The notes under the pieces: generated by a model
What the model saw: only the letters and a program-made list of their open reading frames with translations
Database searches by the model: none
What the model was told of the DNA's origin: nothing
Assembly: GCA_038200275.1 (NCBI GenBank)
Contig: JBBPYC010000089.1
Location: 1-44,659, forward strand
DNA: 44,659 nucleotides
DNA from: JBBPYC01 sp038200275
GTDB taxonomy: Bacteria; Pseudomonadota; Gammaproteobacteria; Burkholderiales; Burkholderiaceae_C
Direction of reading: 5' to 3'
In this document: one piece after another, positions 7,824 to 16,159 of the stretch
How positions within the stretch are numbered: the stretch's first letter is position 1
Layout of the letters: each line of letters begins with the position of its first letter
Translations under genes and position numbers: made by a program

Positions 7824-8593
7824 ATCATCAGGCCACCCGTTTTGCCCTCTATCTTCCGCAGCTCGGCGTCGGCACCGTGCTTGCAGCCCTGGTTGCCACG
7901 TCGCTGCTCGGCGGATGCATACCGCTGGTGGTGGGCGGCGCAGCGGTCGGCACCGCAATGATGGTATCGGACCGGCGCACATCGGGCGCTCAACTTGAAG
8001 ACGAAGGCATCGAACTGCGCGCCAACAACCGGATCAAGGAAGTGATCGGCGACAACGGCCATGTGAGCGTGACGAGCTACAACCGCATCGTGCTGCTGAC
8101 CGGCGAGGTTCCAAATGCGCAGGTGCGTGAGCGGATCGCCGATGTGGTTTCCCGTGTGGACAACGTGAAGACGGTGGCCAATGAAACGGCGATCGACGTG
8201 CCCTCGTCGATCGCGACGCGTTCGGGCGATACCGTAACCACCGGCCGCGTAAAAGCCGCGCTGGTGGACACGCGCAACATTCAGTCGCGTGCGATCAAGG
8301 TCGTGACCGAGCGCGGCGTGACTTACCTGATGGGCCTCGTCACGCAGCGCGAAGCCGACCTGACGAGCGAAGTCGCGCGCAACGTGCCAGGCGTGAACAA
8401 GGTGGTGCGCGTGTTCCAGATCGTCACAGAAGCGGAAATGGCGCGCGCGCAGGAAGTCGGCGCTGCTGGCGGGCCGCGTGCCGCAGCGGCTGCGCCGATC
8501 TTGAGTGGGTCCCAACCGGCGTCGCAACCCATGTCGGCCCCATCGCCGCTGCCGCCGCAGACAGCACCCGTGCAGACCATGCCGGTGCGTTGA
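7820..8593 (+). CDS. dolP: dual-BON-domain outer-membrane lipoprotein DolP (YraP)
   Basis: This 257-residue lipoprotein starts at the ATG overlapping the diaA stop; a longer in-frame start at 7769 would lie inside diaA. The signal peptide ends in lipobox LLGGC, followed by IPLVVGGAAVGTAMMVSDRRTSGAQ, a typical DolP/YraP N-terminus. Two BON domains follow, about residues 50–115 and 128–200 (ITSYN-like VTSYNRIVLLTGEVPN and VTERGVTYLMGLVTQREAD). In E. coli DolP supports outer-membrane integrity and influences BAM function. The last ~50 residues are a Pro/Ala/Gln-rich low-complexity tail not present in the short E. coli protein; its role is unknown. It ends convergent with pilU, with no obvious U-tract terminator between them. 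Confidence 0.9.
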   Translation: MNHQATRFALYLPQLGVGTVLAALVATSLLGGCIPLVVGGAAVGTAMMVSDRRTSGAQLEDEGIELRANNRIKEVIGDNGHVSVTSYNRIVLLTGEVPNAQVRERIADVVSRVDNVKTVANETAIDVPSSIATRSGDTVTTGRVKAALVDTRNIQSRAIKVVTERGVTYLMGLVTQREADLTSEVARNVPGVNKVVRVFQIVTEAEMARAQEVGAAGGPRAAAAAPILSGSQPASQPMSAPSPLPPQTAPVQTMPVR

Positions 8594-8677
8594 CCGCCTC
8601 GGGGACTGAAACCGCGTTGCATTAGCCGAGTTGAAAACCAGCGCTGGCAGGTCCCATCAATCGCCAGCCAGGCGCAC

Positions 8678-9814
8678 TCACAGAATCGCGAAATCTTCTG
8701 TGCCAGCTGCCAGATCAACGGTCTTGGCACGTTGGCTATGAAGCTTGATCGTCAACCGCAAATCGTTCAGTGAATCGGCGTTGCGCAGCGCGTCTTCATA
8801 AGAGATGACATTCGACTCAAACAGGTCGAACAGCGACTGATCGAACGTCTGCATGCCGAGGTTGCGGCTGCGTTTCATGACCTCTTTGATCTCGCTGACC
8901 TCGCCTTTGAAGATCAGGTCGGCGATCAGCGGCGTGTTCAGCAGCACTTCAACGGCAGCAGCGCGGCCCTTTCCGTTCTGCTTCGGCACCAGCCGCTGCG
9001 AAATCAGCGCGCGCAGGTTCAGCGACAAGTCCATCAGCAACTGCGTGCGTCGCTCTTCGGGGAAGAAGTTGATGATCCGGTCGAGCGCCTGGTTCGAACT
9101 GTTCGCGTGCAGCGTTGCCAGGCACAGGTGACCGGTCTCCGCGAACGCCACCGCGTGCTCCATCGTCTCGCGGTCGCGAATCTCGCCCATCAGGATCACG
9201 TCGGGCGCCTGCCGCAACGTGTTTTTCAGTGCGGCCTCCCAGCTGTCGGTGTCGATGCCGACCTCACGCTGCGTGACCACGCAGTTCTTGTGCGGATGCA
9301 CGAACTCGACCGGATCCTCGATCGTGATGATGTGCCCATGCGAATTCTCATTGCGCCAGTCAACCATCGATGCCAGCGTGGTCGACTTGCCCGAGCCGGT
9401 TGCACCCACCAGGATGCACAAGCCGCGCTTGTTCATCGTGACTTCTTTCAGCACCTTCGGCATGTTCAAGCCGTCGATCGTCGGCAGCGTCAGCGGAATC
9501 ACGCGCAGCACGAGCCCGACTTTGCCCTGCTGCACGAACGCGTTCACACGAAAGCGCCCGACGCCAGCCGGTGAGATCGCGAAGTTGCATTCTTTCGTGC
9601 GCTCGAAGTCTGCCGCCTGCTTGTCGTTCATGATTGCCCGCGCCAGTGCCAGCGTGTGGCCGCCGGTCAACGGCTGAGGAGAGACCTTCTGCACCTTGCC
9701 GTCGACCTTCACCGCCGGCGGGAAGTCGGCCGTCAAAAACAGGTCGCTGCCGTTGCGGCTCTGCATGAGCCGCAGCAGGTCAGTGACAAATTTACTGGCT
9801 TGATCGCGTTCCAT
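8678..9814 (-). CDS. pilU: type IV pilus retraction accessory ATPase PilU
   Basis: PilU is a PilT-like hexameric ATPase at the inner-membrane base of the type IV pilus, assisting PilT-driven retraction. The 378-residue product has the PilT N-terminal domain (SDLFLTADFPPAVKVDGKV), Walker A GATGSGKSTTL, the Asp box TIEDPVEFVH, Walker B VILMGEIRDRETM and the His box TGHLCLATLHAN. The longer C-terminus after DALRNADSLNDLRL and the NLGMQTFDQSLFDLF segment fit PilU rather than PilT. It is downstream of pilT on the same strand with a ~50-bp gap, the usual pilT–pilU pairing, so co-transcription is likely. Confidence 0.95.
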   Translation of the reverse strand: MERDQASKFVTDLLRLMQSRNGSDLFLTADFPPAVKVDGKVQKVSPQPLTGGHTLALARAIMNDKQAADFERTKECNFAISPAGVGRFRVNAFVQQGKVGLVLRVIPLTLPTIDGLNMPKVLKEVTMNKRGLCILVGATGSGKSTTLASMVDWRNENSHGHIITIEDPVEFVHPHKNCVVTQREVGIDTDSWEAALKNTLRQAPDVILMGEIRDRETMEHAVAFAETGHLCLATLHANSSNQALDRIINFFPEERRTQLLMDLSLNLRALISQRLVPKQNGKGRAAAVEVLLNTPLIADLIFKGEVSEIKEVMKRSRNLGMQTFDQSLFDLFESNVISYEDALRNADSLNDLRLTIKLHSQRAKTVDLAAGTEDFAIL

Positions 9815-9864
9815 AAATTTGGTGTCTTAAATTGGTGATTGAGTGAGTGAACAGGGGGTCGCGA

Positions 9865-10908
9865 TCACCCCGGGAAATTGTCCGGAATCTTCGCCTTCCC
9901 CCTCGCCTCCGCCGGGCTGATCACATTGCGCTTCACCAGGTCCGTCAAGTTCTGATCCAGCGTCTGCATGCCCATGCTGTAGCCAGTCTGAATCGCCGAA
10001 TACATCTGGGCGATCTTTGCTTCCCGGATCAGGTTGCGGATGGCGCTGGTTGCAATCATGATTTCGTGCGCAGCGACGCGGCCTTGGCCGTCTTTGGTTT
10101 TGCACAGCGTTTGCGAGATCACAGCTTGCAACGATTCGGACAGCATCGCACGGACCATTTCTTTTTCATCGGCCGGGAACACGTCGATGATCCGGTCGAT
10201 GGTCTTGGCGGCGCTGGAAGTGTGCAAAGTGCCGAACACCAGGTGACCTGTTTCGGCAGCCGTCATGGCCAGGCGAATGGTTTCCAGATCGCGCATCTCG
10301 CCGACCAGAATCGCGTCCGGGTCTTCGCGTAGGGCGGAACGCAGCGCGGCCGAGAAGCTCAAGGTATGGGGGCCGACTTCGCGCTGGTTGATCAGGCACT
10401 TCTTGGACTCATGCACGAACTCGATCGGGTCTTCCACGGTCAGCACGTGGCCGTATTCGTTTTCGTTCAGGTAATTGACCATCGCAGCGAGCGTGGTCGA
10501 CTTGCCGGAGCCGGTCGGCCCGGTGACCAGCACCAGACCGCGCGGCTTCAAGGCCAGTTCCCCGAAGATCTTCGGCGCGTTCAACTGCTCGAGCGTGAGG
10601 ATCTTCGACGGAATCGTCCGCAGTACCGCGCCAGCGCCGCGGTTGTGATTGAACGCGTTGACGCGGAAGCGCGCCAGGCCTTCGATCTCGAACGAGAAGT
10701 CAACTTCGAGGAACTCCTCATACGCTTTGCGCTGCGTGTCGTTCATGATGTCGTAGACCATCGCATGGATCGTCTTGTGATCCAGCGCTTCGACGTTGAT
10801 ACGGCGCACGTCGCCGTGTACGCGGATCATCGGCGGCAGGCCGGCCGACAGGTGCAGGTCGGACGCCTTGTTCTTGACGCCGAAGGCGAGCAGTTGGGTG
10901 ATGTCCAA
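9865..10908 (-). CDS. pilT: type IV pilus twitching motility ATPase PilT
   Basis: PilT is the retraction motor of type IV pili, giving twitching motility and DNA uptake. The 347-residue product starts at a TTG (10908). This yields the canonical N-terminus MDITQLLAF and has GAG about 9 nt upstream. A longer frame from a TTG at 10944 adds 12 residues not typical of the family. Motifs are KASDLHLSAGLPPMIRVHGDV, Walker A GPTGSGKSTTL, TVEDPIEFVH, Walker B ILVGEMRDLETI, the His box GHLVFGTLHT and the retraction-specific AIRNLIRE near the C-terminus. It diverges from yggS, as is usual in Proteobacteria, and is followed by pilU. Confidence 0.95.
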   Translation of the reverse strand: MDITQLLAFGVKNKASDLHLSAGLPPMIRVHGDVRRINVEALDHKTIHAMVYDIMNDTQRKAYEEFLEVDFSFEIEGLARFRVNAFNHNRGAGAVLRTIPSKILTLEQLNAPKIFGELALKPRGLVLVTGPTGSGKSTTLAAMVNYLNENEYGHVLTVEDPIEFVHESKKCLINQREVGPHTLSFSAALRSALREDPDAILVGEMRDLETIRLAMTAAETGHLVFGTLHTSSAAKTIDRIIDVFPADEKEMVRAMLSESLQAVISQTLCKTKDGQGRVAAHEIMIATSAIRNLIREAKIAQMYSAIQTGYSMGMQTLDQNLTDLVKRNVISPAEARGKAKIPDNFPG

Positions 10909-11024
10909 GGTATTCTCAGCGGTGGATTTCGGTGGTGGACTCAAGCGTTGCGGCGCAGGTCTGAACCCGACAAGTCCTGCACCCGCCGACGCGATCGTTC
11001 GTTTTTATCAACCAAACCCAGCCG

Positions 11025-11729
11025 ATGAACCCAGTAGCCGACAACCTCGAAGCGGTGCGCGTGCGGATTCGCACGGCTTGTGCTTCCGCCGCGCGCGCAG
11101 CCGATTCGGTGACGCTGCTTGCGGTGTCCAAGACGTTCGATGCCGAGGCGGTGCGTGCCGCCGCTGCAGCCGGCCAGCGCGCGTTCGGCGAAAACTATGT
11201 GCAGGAGGGCGCCGCCAAGATCGCTGCGCTGCGCGACTCGGGCCTCGATCTTCAATGGCACTGCATCGGCCCGCTGCAGAGCAACAAGACGCGCGATGTG
11301 GCTGAGCATTTCGACTGGGCGCAAAGCGTGGACCGTCTCAAGATTGCCGAGCGGCTGTCGGCCCAGCGGCCCGAGCATCTGACGCCACTGCAGGTCTGCG
11401 TGCAGGTGAACGTCGATGCGGCGCCGACCAAGTCGGGCGTGCGACCCGAGGAGGCTTTAGCGCTGTGCCAGGCGATTGCACAATTGCCGCGGCTGCAACT
11501 GCGCGGGCTGATGGCGGTGCCAGATGCTACGGATTCCGTAGCGCTGCATGCAGCATTCACCAGGGCCCAGGCACTATTTGATCAAATTAGATCGGCCGGG
11601 CTGCCAGACGCATCTAATTTTGACACCCTGTCCCTCGGCATGAGCGCCGACTTGGAGGCCGCCGTGCGCGCTGGCAGCACGATGGTGCGTGTAGGCAGCG
11701 CCATCTTCGGTGCAAGGCACTACGGCTGA
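11025..11729 (+). CDS. yggS: PLP homeostasis protein (YggS/PROSC family)
   Basis: This is a 234-residue alanine-racemase-fold protein that binds pyridoxal 5'-phosphate and buffers free PLP. It is not a known racemase. The PLP lysine lies in LLAVSKTFDAEAVRAA (Lys about 36). Other family signatures are FGENYVQE, WHCIGPLQSNK, VNVDAAPTKSG, LRGLMAVP, TLSLGMSADLEAAV and STMVRVGSAIFG. Length and all blocks are normal, so the gene looks functional. It diverges from pilT and precedes mnmA by ~35 bp. An odd cluster of palindromes, one of them AT-rich, lies inside the coding region at 11526–11620 without disturbing the frame. Confidence 0.95.
   Translation: MNPVADNLEAVRVRIRTACASAARAADSVTLLAVSKTFDAEAVRAAAAAGQRAFGENYVQEGAAKIAALRDSGLDLQWHCIGPLQSNKTRDVAEHFDWAQSVDRLKIAERLSAQRPEHLTPLQVCVQVNVDAAPTKSGVRPEEALALCQAIAQLPRLQLRGLMAVPDATDSVALHAAFTRAQALFDQIRSAGLPDASNFDTLSLGMSADLEAAVRAGSTMVRVGSAIFGARHYG
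11526..11620. repeat. cluster of three palindromes inside yggS
   Basis: Three inverted repeats lie within 95 bp of coding sequence. The first is GCTACGGA/TCCGTAGC around one T (11526–11542). The second is the perfect palindrome GCTGCATGCAGC (11543–11554). The third is AAATTAGAT at 11584–11592 paired with ATCTAATTT at 11612–11620 around a 19-nt GC-rich loop. The third pair is distinctly AT-rich compared with the surrounding gene. The encoded protein keeps normal family length here, so the palindromes are part of the gene rather than an obvious insertion. Confidence 0.7.
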
Positions 11730-11765
11730 CGGCGCACGCAGCCGCCGGGATAATCGGTTGCTGTG

Positions 11766-12989
11766 ATGAACAGCAGCAGTACCCCCCCTCAGCAAGATCG
11801 CACCGAAGGCCGCCCGCAACGCGTGGTGGTGGGCTTGTCGGGCGGGGTCGATTCGGCCCTCAGCGCTTGGTTGCTGAAGCGCGCAGGCCACGAGGTGGTC
11901 GGTATCTTCATGAAGAACTGGGAAGGCGACGATGACGACGAATACTGCGCCTCGCGGCAGGACTTCATCGACGCCGCAGCCGTGGCCGATGTGCTGGGCA
12001 TTGAACTCGAACATGTCAACTTCGCAGCCGACTACAAAGACCGTGTGTTTGCCGAATTCCTGCGTGAATACAGCGCGGGCCGCACGCCGAATCCGGACGT
12101 GCTGTGCAACGCGGAGATCAAGTTCAAGGCGTTTCTGGATCACGCGGTCGCGCTGGGTGCAACCAAGATTGCGACGGGTCACTACGCGCGGGTGCGGCAG
12201 CGCGGCGACAAGGTCGAATTGCTCAAGGGGCTCGATCCCGCCAAGGATCAGAGTTACTTCCTGCACCGGCTGAACCAGGCGCAACTGGCAAATACGCTGT
12301 TTCCGATCGGCGAGCTGCACAAGACTGAAGTGCGCCGCATCGCCGCCGAGATCGGCTTGCCGAATGCAGGCAAGAAGGATTCGACCGGCATTTGCTTCAT
12401 CGGCGAGCGGCCGTTCCGCGATTTTTTGAATCGCTACATCGTCAAAGCGCCGGGTCCGATCAAGGCCGACGACGGCCGCGTGCTGGGCGAACATCAGGGC
12501 TTGAGTTTCTATACGCTGGGTCAGCGTCAGGGTCTGGGCATCGGCGGCCTCAAGGCGCGCGGGGCTGCGCTGGCGGCGGTGCGCAGTCAGGGGCTGCGCG
12601 GCGCAGGCGACCATGTGCCGTGGTTTGTGGCGCGCAAGGACATGGACGCCAATACGCTGTGGGTCGTTCAAGGGCATGACCATCCGTGGCTGCTGTCGCA
12701 TGCGTTGGTTGCAGCGGACACGAGCTGGATTTCTGGCGAACCGCCGGCCGACCGGGCGTTGGCTGCCAAGACACGTTATCGGCAGACCGATGCGGCGTGC
12801 GTGTTGACACACGGCAGGGATGCGCAGGGTTTTCAACTGCACTTCGCGTCAGCGCAATGGGCGGTCACGCCAGGGCAGTCGGCCGTTGTCTACGACGGCG
12901 ACGTATGTCTTGGAGGCGGCGTGATCGCGACAAGCACCGCACAGCAACATGTTGATGTTGGTGCGGCGCTTGCAGGGCCGGCGGGCTAG
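11766..12989 (+). CDS. mnmA: tRNA-specific 2-thiouridylase MnmA
   Basis: MnmA adenylates and thiolates U34 of tRNA-Lys, tRNA-Glu and tRNA-Gln, giving the s2U part of mnm5s2U with sulfur delivered by the Tus relay. The ATG at 11766 gives 407 residues; a GTG one codon earlier is also in frame. The PP-loop SGGVDS is at residues 25–30. The two catalytic cysteines are Cys114 (NPDVLCNAEIKF) and Cys210 (DSTGICFIGERPF). KNWEGDDDDEYC, TGHYARV, KDQSYFL and the C-terminal beta-barrel segments (YTLGQRQGLGIGG) are all present. The protein is longer than E. coli MnmA (about 368), mainly from an N-terminal leader and C-terminal additions. It follows yggS closely. Confidence 0.96.
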   Translation: MNSSSTPPQQDRTEGRPQRVVVGLSGGVDSALSAWLLKRAGHEVVGIFMKNWEGDDDDEYCASRQDFIDAAAVADVLGIELEHVNFAADYKDRVFAEFLREYSAGRTPNPDVLCNAEIKFKAFLDHAVALGATKIATGHYARVRQRGDKVELLKGLDPAKDQSYFLHRLNQAQLANTLFPIGELHKTEVRRIAAEIGLPNAGKKDSTGICFIGERPFRDFLNRYIVKAPGPIKADDGRVLGEHQGLSFYTLGQRQGLGIGGLKARGAALAAVRSQGLRGAGDHVPWFVARKDMDANTLWVVQGHDHPWLLSHALVAADTSWISGEPPADRALAAKTRYRQTDAACVLTHGRDAQGFQLHFASAQWAVTPGQSAVVYDGDVCLGGGVIATSTAQQHVDVGAALAGPAG

Positions 12990-13043
12990 CACGCGCTTGG
13001 CCCAGCAAACGCTGTTTCATTGAACTGAAGAACAGGAATTTAG

Positions 13044-14420
13044 ATGTCCGATTTCGACTTTGATTTGTTTGTCATCGGCGCCGGCTCCGGCGGCGTGCGC
13101 GCTGCGCGCATGGCGGCAATGCACGAAGGCGTGCGCGTAGGGCTGGCCGAATGGCAAGTGCTCGGCGGCACCTGCGTGAACGTCGGCTGCATCCCGAAAA
13201 AGCTCTACAGCTACGCAGCGCACTACGGCGAATCGTTCGAAGATGTGAAGGGCTTCGGCTGGGATCTGCACGCGCAGCCGACGCTCGACTGGCAGCGGCT
13301 GAAGTCAAACCGGGCGGCCGAGATCTCAAGGCTCAACGGCGTGTACGAACGCATGCTTGACAGCGCCGGCGTGCAGTTGCTGCGCGGCTGGGCGCGGCTG
13401 GTCGATGCGCACACGATCGAAGTGCGCGCGGAAGACGGACCGACCGCGCAATACCGCGCCAAACACATTTTGGTGGCCAGCGGCAGCAAGCCGCAGGTGC
13501 CCGACTTCCCCGGATGCGAACTCGCGATCGTGTCGGACGACGTGTTCGACCTGGCGCCGTTTCCGAAGCGCATGCTGATCGTGGGCGGCGGCTACATCGG
13601 CTGCGAATTCGCATCGATCTTCAACGGCTTGGGCGCAAACGTTACGCAGCTCTACCGGGGCGAGCAAGTGCTGCGCGGCTTCGACGACGAGGTGCGCAAT
13701 TTCGTTGCGGACGAGATGCGCAAGAACGGCGTTGACCTGCGCGTGAAAACCGCTGTCGAAAAATTGTCAAAACATGGCGACTGCATCGACGTGTTGCTCA
13801 AAAACGGCGAGCACCTTGAAGTCGACACCGTGCTGTATGCCACCGGGCGCGAGCCGAACGTCGGCAAGCTGAACTTGAAGGCCATTGGTGTCAAGCAAGA
13901 CGACAAGGGCGCGATCGTGGTGGACGACGACTACCGGACCAACGTGCCATCGATCCACGCGCTGGGCGACGTAATCGACCGGTTGCAGCTCACCCCGACG
14001 GCGCTTGGTGAAGCGATGACGCTGGTCGACCACCTGTTCGGCAAGGGCACACGCGAGATGAGCTATCACTTCATCCCGACTGCCGTGTTCACGCACCCGA
14101 ACATTGGCACCGTCGGCGCCACGGAAGAAGAAGCGCGCCAGAAATTCGGTGCCATCACGGTCTACCGCACCGACTTCAAGCCACTCAGAAACACGTTGTC
14201 CGGCAACGGCGAGCGCACGCTGATGAAGCTGATCGTCGAAGACGCGACCGACCGCGTGGTGGGCCTGCACATGGTCGGCGACGACGCGGGCGAGATCGTG
14301 CAGGGCTTTGCGGTCGCGCTCAAAGCGGGTGCGACGAAAGCTGTGTTCGACAGCACGATCGGTATCCATCCGACAGCGGCCGAAGAATTCGTGACGATGC
14401 GTGAGGCAGCCCGGCACTGA
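13044..14420 (+). CDS. gor: glutathione-disulfide reductase
   Basis: This FAD-dependent, NADPH-using enzyme reduces GSSG to GSH in the cytoplasm. The 458-residue product shows the FAD-binding GAGSGG near residue 12 and the redox-active disulfide GGTCVNVGCIPKK (Cys44/Cys49). It also shows the NAD(P)-binding GGGYIGCEFASIF and the C-terminal catalytic His–Glu (GIHPTAAEEF). The lack of a long N-terminal extension and the redox motif spacing fit glutathione reductase rather than dihydrolipoamide or mercuric reductase. A good AGGAA ribosome site lies about 7 nt before the ATG. It sits between mnmA and amn on the same strand, with no promoter element evident to me. Confidence 0.93.
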   Translation: MSDFDFDLFVIGAGSGGVRAARMAAMHEGVRVGLAEWQVLGGTCVNVGCIPKKLYSYAAHYGESFEDVKGFGWDLHAQPTLDWQRLKSNRAAEISRLNGVYERMLDSAGVQLLRGWARLVDAHTIEVRAEDGPTAQYRAKHILVASGSKPQVPDFPGCELAIVSDDVFDLAPFPKRMLIVGGGYIGCEFASIFNGLGANVTQLYRGEQVLRGFDDEVRNFVADEMRKNGVDLRVKTAVEKLSKHGDCIDVLLKNGEHLEVDTVLYATGREPNVGKLNLKAIGVKQDDKGAIVVDDDYRTNVPSIHALGDVIDRLQLTPTALGEAMTLVDHLFGKGTREMSYHFIPTAVFTHPNIGTVGATEEEARQKFGAITVYRTDFKPLRNTLSGNGERTLMKLIVEDATDRVVGLHMVGDDAGEIVQGFAVALKAGATKAVFDSTIGIHPTAAEEFVTMREAARH

Positions 14421-14453
14421 TCGAGCGCGTTGCATGGCCGGCACAATCCAGCC

Positions 14454-15986
14454 ATGCCCTATTTGCCGCCTTTCATCGCCCCACAACGCTTTTCCGACGC
14501 CGACGCGGCGCTGGCCCAGGTCCGCACGATCTATGACGACGGTATCGCGCATCTTCGCGGTGCCATGCAGCGCTTTGTCGCAGGTGACGCGCTGCCGGAA
14601 CCGCAAAGTGCTGGCACACGCGGGCCAGCACGCTTTCGCGCGTTCTATCCGTTCGTGCGGATTCACACCGACAGGATTCACACCGACACCGTCGCGCGTC
14701 AGGACACCCGGTTGGCTTTCGGCTTCGTCGCTGGGCCAGGTCACTTCGAGACCACGCTGACGCGCCCGGACCTGTTCGCAAGTTATTTGCGCGAGCAGTT
14801 TCAGTTGCTGATCGACAACCACGGCGTAGCGCTCGAAGTGGGCACGAGCGCGCAGCCGATTCCGGTGCATTTCAGCTTTGCGGACAACGAACATCTGGAA
14901 GGCAGCCTGTCGCCTGAGCGCCGGCAGTTGATGCGCGACGTGTTCGACCTGCCCGACTTGGCCGCGATGGACGACGGCATCGCCAACGGCACGTATGAAG
15001 CCGCGGCTGGCAAGCCGCAGCCGCTGGCGCTGTTCACCGCGCCGCGCATCGACTACTCGCTCCAGCGGTTGCGCCACTACACCGGCACGGCGCCCGAGCA
15101 CTTCCAGAACTTCGTGCTGTTCACGAACTACCAGTTCTACATCGACGAGTTCGTGCGGCTGGGCCATGCGGCGATGAGCGACGCCGATGGCGACTACGTC
15201 GCATTCGTCGAGCCTGGCAACGTGGTGACCGCGCGCATCGCGCCCCAAAACGCTGCTGCTGTCGCACAGCCGCACGGCGCCGCGCCCGCGCGGCTGCCGC
15301 AGATGCCGGCCTATCACCTGGTGCGCCCGGGCAACGGCGGCATCACGATGGTCAACATCGGCGTCGGCCCTTCGAACGCGAAGAACATCACCGATCACAT
15401 CGCGGTGCTGCGCCCGCATGCGTGGATCATGCTGGGTCACTGTGCAGGGCTGCGCAACACGCAGCAGTTGGGCGATTACGTGCTCGCCCACGGCTACGTG
15501 CGCGAGGACCACGTGCTCGACGAAGAGCTGCCGCTGTGGGTGCCTATTCCTGCGCTGGCGGAGATCCAGGTGGCGTTGGAGCAGGCGGTCGAGCAGGTCA
15601 CGCAGATGCGCGGCGCAGACTTGAAGCGCATCATGCGCACCGGCACCGTGGCCAGCACCGACAACCGCAATTGGGAACTGCTACCCAGCAACGAACCGCA
15701 ACGCCGCTTCAGCCAGAGCCGCGCGGTGGCGCTCGACATGGAAAGCGCGACCATCGCGGCCAACGGTTTTCGCTTCCGCGTGCCGTACGGCACGTTGCTG
15801 TGCGTGTCGGACAAGCCACTGCACGGTGAGATCAAGCTGCCCGGCATGGCGAACCATTTCTACCGCGAACGCGTCGACCAGCATTTGCGCATCGGCATCC
15901 ATGCGCTGGAGGCGTTGCGTGAGCAAGGGATTCGTCAACTGCACAGCCGCAAGCTGCGCAGCTTTGCGGAAGTGGCGTTTCAATGA
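14454..15986 (+). CDS. amn: AMP nucleosidase
   Basis: Amn hydrolyses AMP to adenine and ribose 5-phosphate, adjusting the adenylate pool. The ATG at 14454 gives about 510 residues (E. coli 484); an ATG at 14430 would nearly abut gor. The N-terminal AMP nucleosidase domain (about 1–200: YDDGIAHLRGAM, FYPFVRIHT) precedes a phosphorylase-like catalytic domain. That domain contains NIGVGPSNAKNITDHIAVLRP, WIMLGHCAGLR, the DYVLAHGYVREDHVLDEELP block, and DMESATIAANGFRFRVPYGTLLCVSDKP. All of these are characteristic of Amn. A strong palindromic hairpin follows within about 45 bp and could end its transcript. Confidence 0.95.
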   Translation: MPYLPPFIAPQRFSDADAALAQVRTIYDDGIAHLRGAMQRFVAGDALPEPQSAGTRGPARFRAFYPFVRIHTDRIHTDTVARQDTRLAFGFVAGPGHFETTLTRPDLFASYLREQFQLLIDNHGVALEVGTSAQPIPVHFSFADNEHLEGSLSPERRQLMRDVFDLPDLAAMDDGIANGTYEAAAGKPQPLALFTAPRIDYSLQRLRHYTGTAPEHFQNFVLFTNYQFYIDEFVRLGHAAMSDADGDYVAFVEPGNVVTARIAPQNAAAVAQPHGAAPARLPQMPAYHLVRPGNGGITMVNIGVGPSNAKNITDHIAVLRPHAWIMLGHCAGLRNTQQLGDYVLAHGYVREDHVLDEELPLWVPIPALAEIQVALEQAVEQVTQMRGADLKRIMRTGTVASTDNRNWELLPSNEPQRRFSQSRAVALDMESATIAANGFRFRVPYGTLLCVSDKPLHGEIKLPGMANHFYRERVDQHLRIGIHALEALREQGIRQLHSRKLRSFAEVAFQ

Positions 15987-16028
15987 TGCTATTGTTTTAG
16001 TAGCTGACTGCGCGCTGGGGGTGTGCGC

Positions 16029-16057
16029 CATAGCGCTTTTCTGCTTAAAGCGCTATG
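16029..16057. repeat. perfect 11-bp hairpin after amn, AGCGCTTT-type
   Basis: CATAGCGCTTT (16029–16039) pairs perfectly with AAAGCGCTATG (16047–16057) around a 7-nt loop. The segment from about 15985 (GCTATTGTTTTAGTAGCTG) through this hairpin resembles an abundant intergenic repeat that I recall from Comamonadaceae genomes; this recollection is unverified. It lies between amn and the NO cluster and could act as a 3' end for amn. It has no long U-tract. Confidence 0.7.
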
Positions 16058-16118
16058 CAGTGGTATGCGTTGCAATGCCCCCTGCCGGCATCCCCAACAC
16101 GGTCTCAATGCTCTTCAT

Positions 16119-16141
16119 AAGATGCATAATGAATACACCTT
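16119..16141 (+). promoter_or_regulatory. probable NsrR operator upstream of the truncated haemoglobin gene
   Basis: The half-site AAGATGCAT (16119–16127) faces ATACACCTT (16133–16141), whose reverse complement AAGGTGTAT matches it at 7 of 9 positions. This fits the known 11-1-11 NsrR site with AAGATGC-type halves. It ends 18 bp before the ATG at 16160, and NsrR itself is encoded three genes downstream. NO-responsive derepression of the cluster, probably including nsrR, is the inferred outcome. Confidence 0.72.
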
Positions 16142-16159
16142 ATAAATCGCGTTTGCCTT

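Noticed and set aside
8643..8668. GCTGGC/GCCAGC inverted repeat between dolP and pilU as a terminator
   Set aside because: The stem is short, the loop is 14 nt, and no T run follows in either direction.
11574..12842. Minus-strand frame of 422 codons opposite mnmA
   Set aside because: It is antisense to mnmA, whose catalytic motifs are all present in the plus-strand frame.
13767..15512. Minus-strand open frame of 581 codons opposite gor and amn
   Set aside because: It spans two well-supported genes and their junction in antisense, with no recognisable domains.
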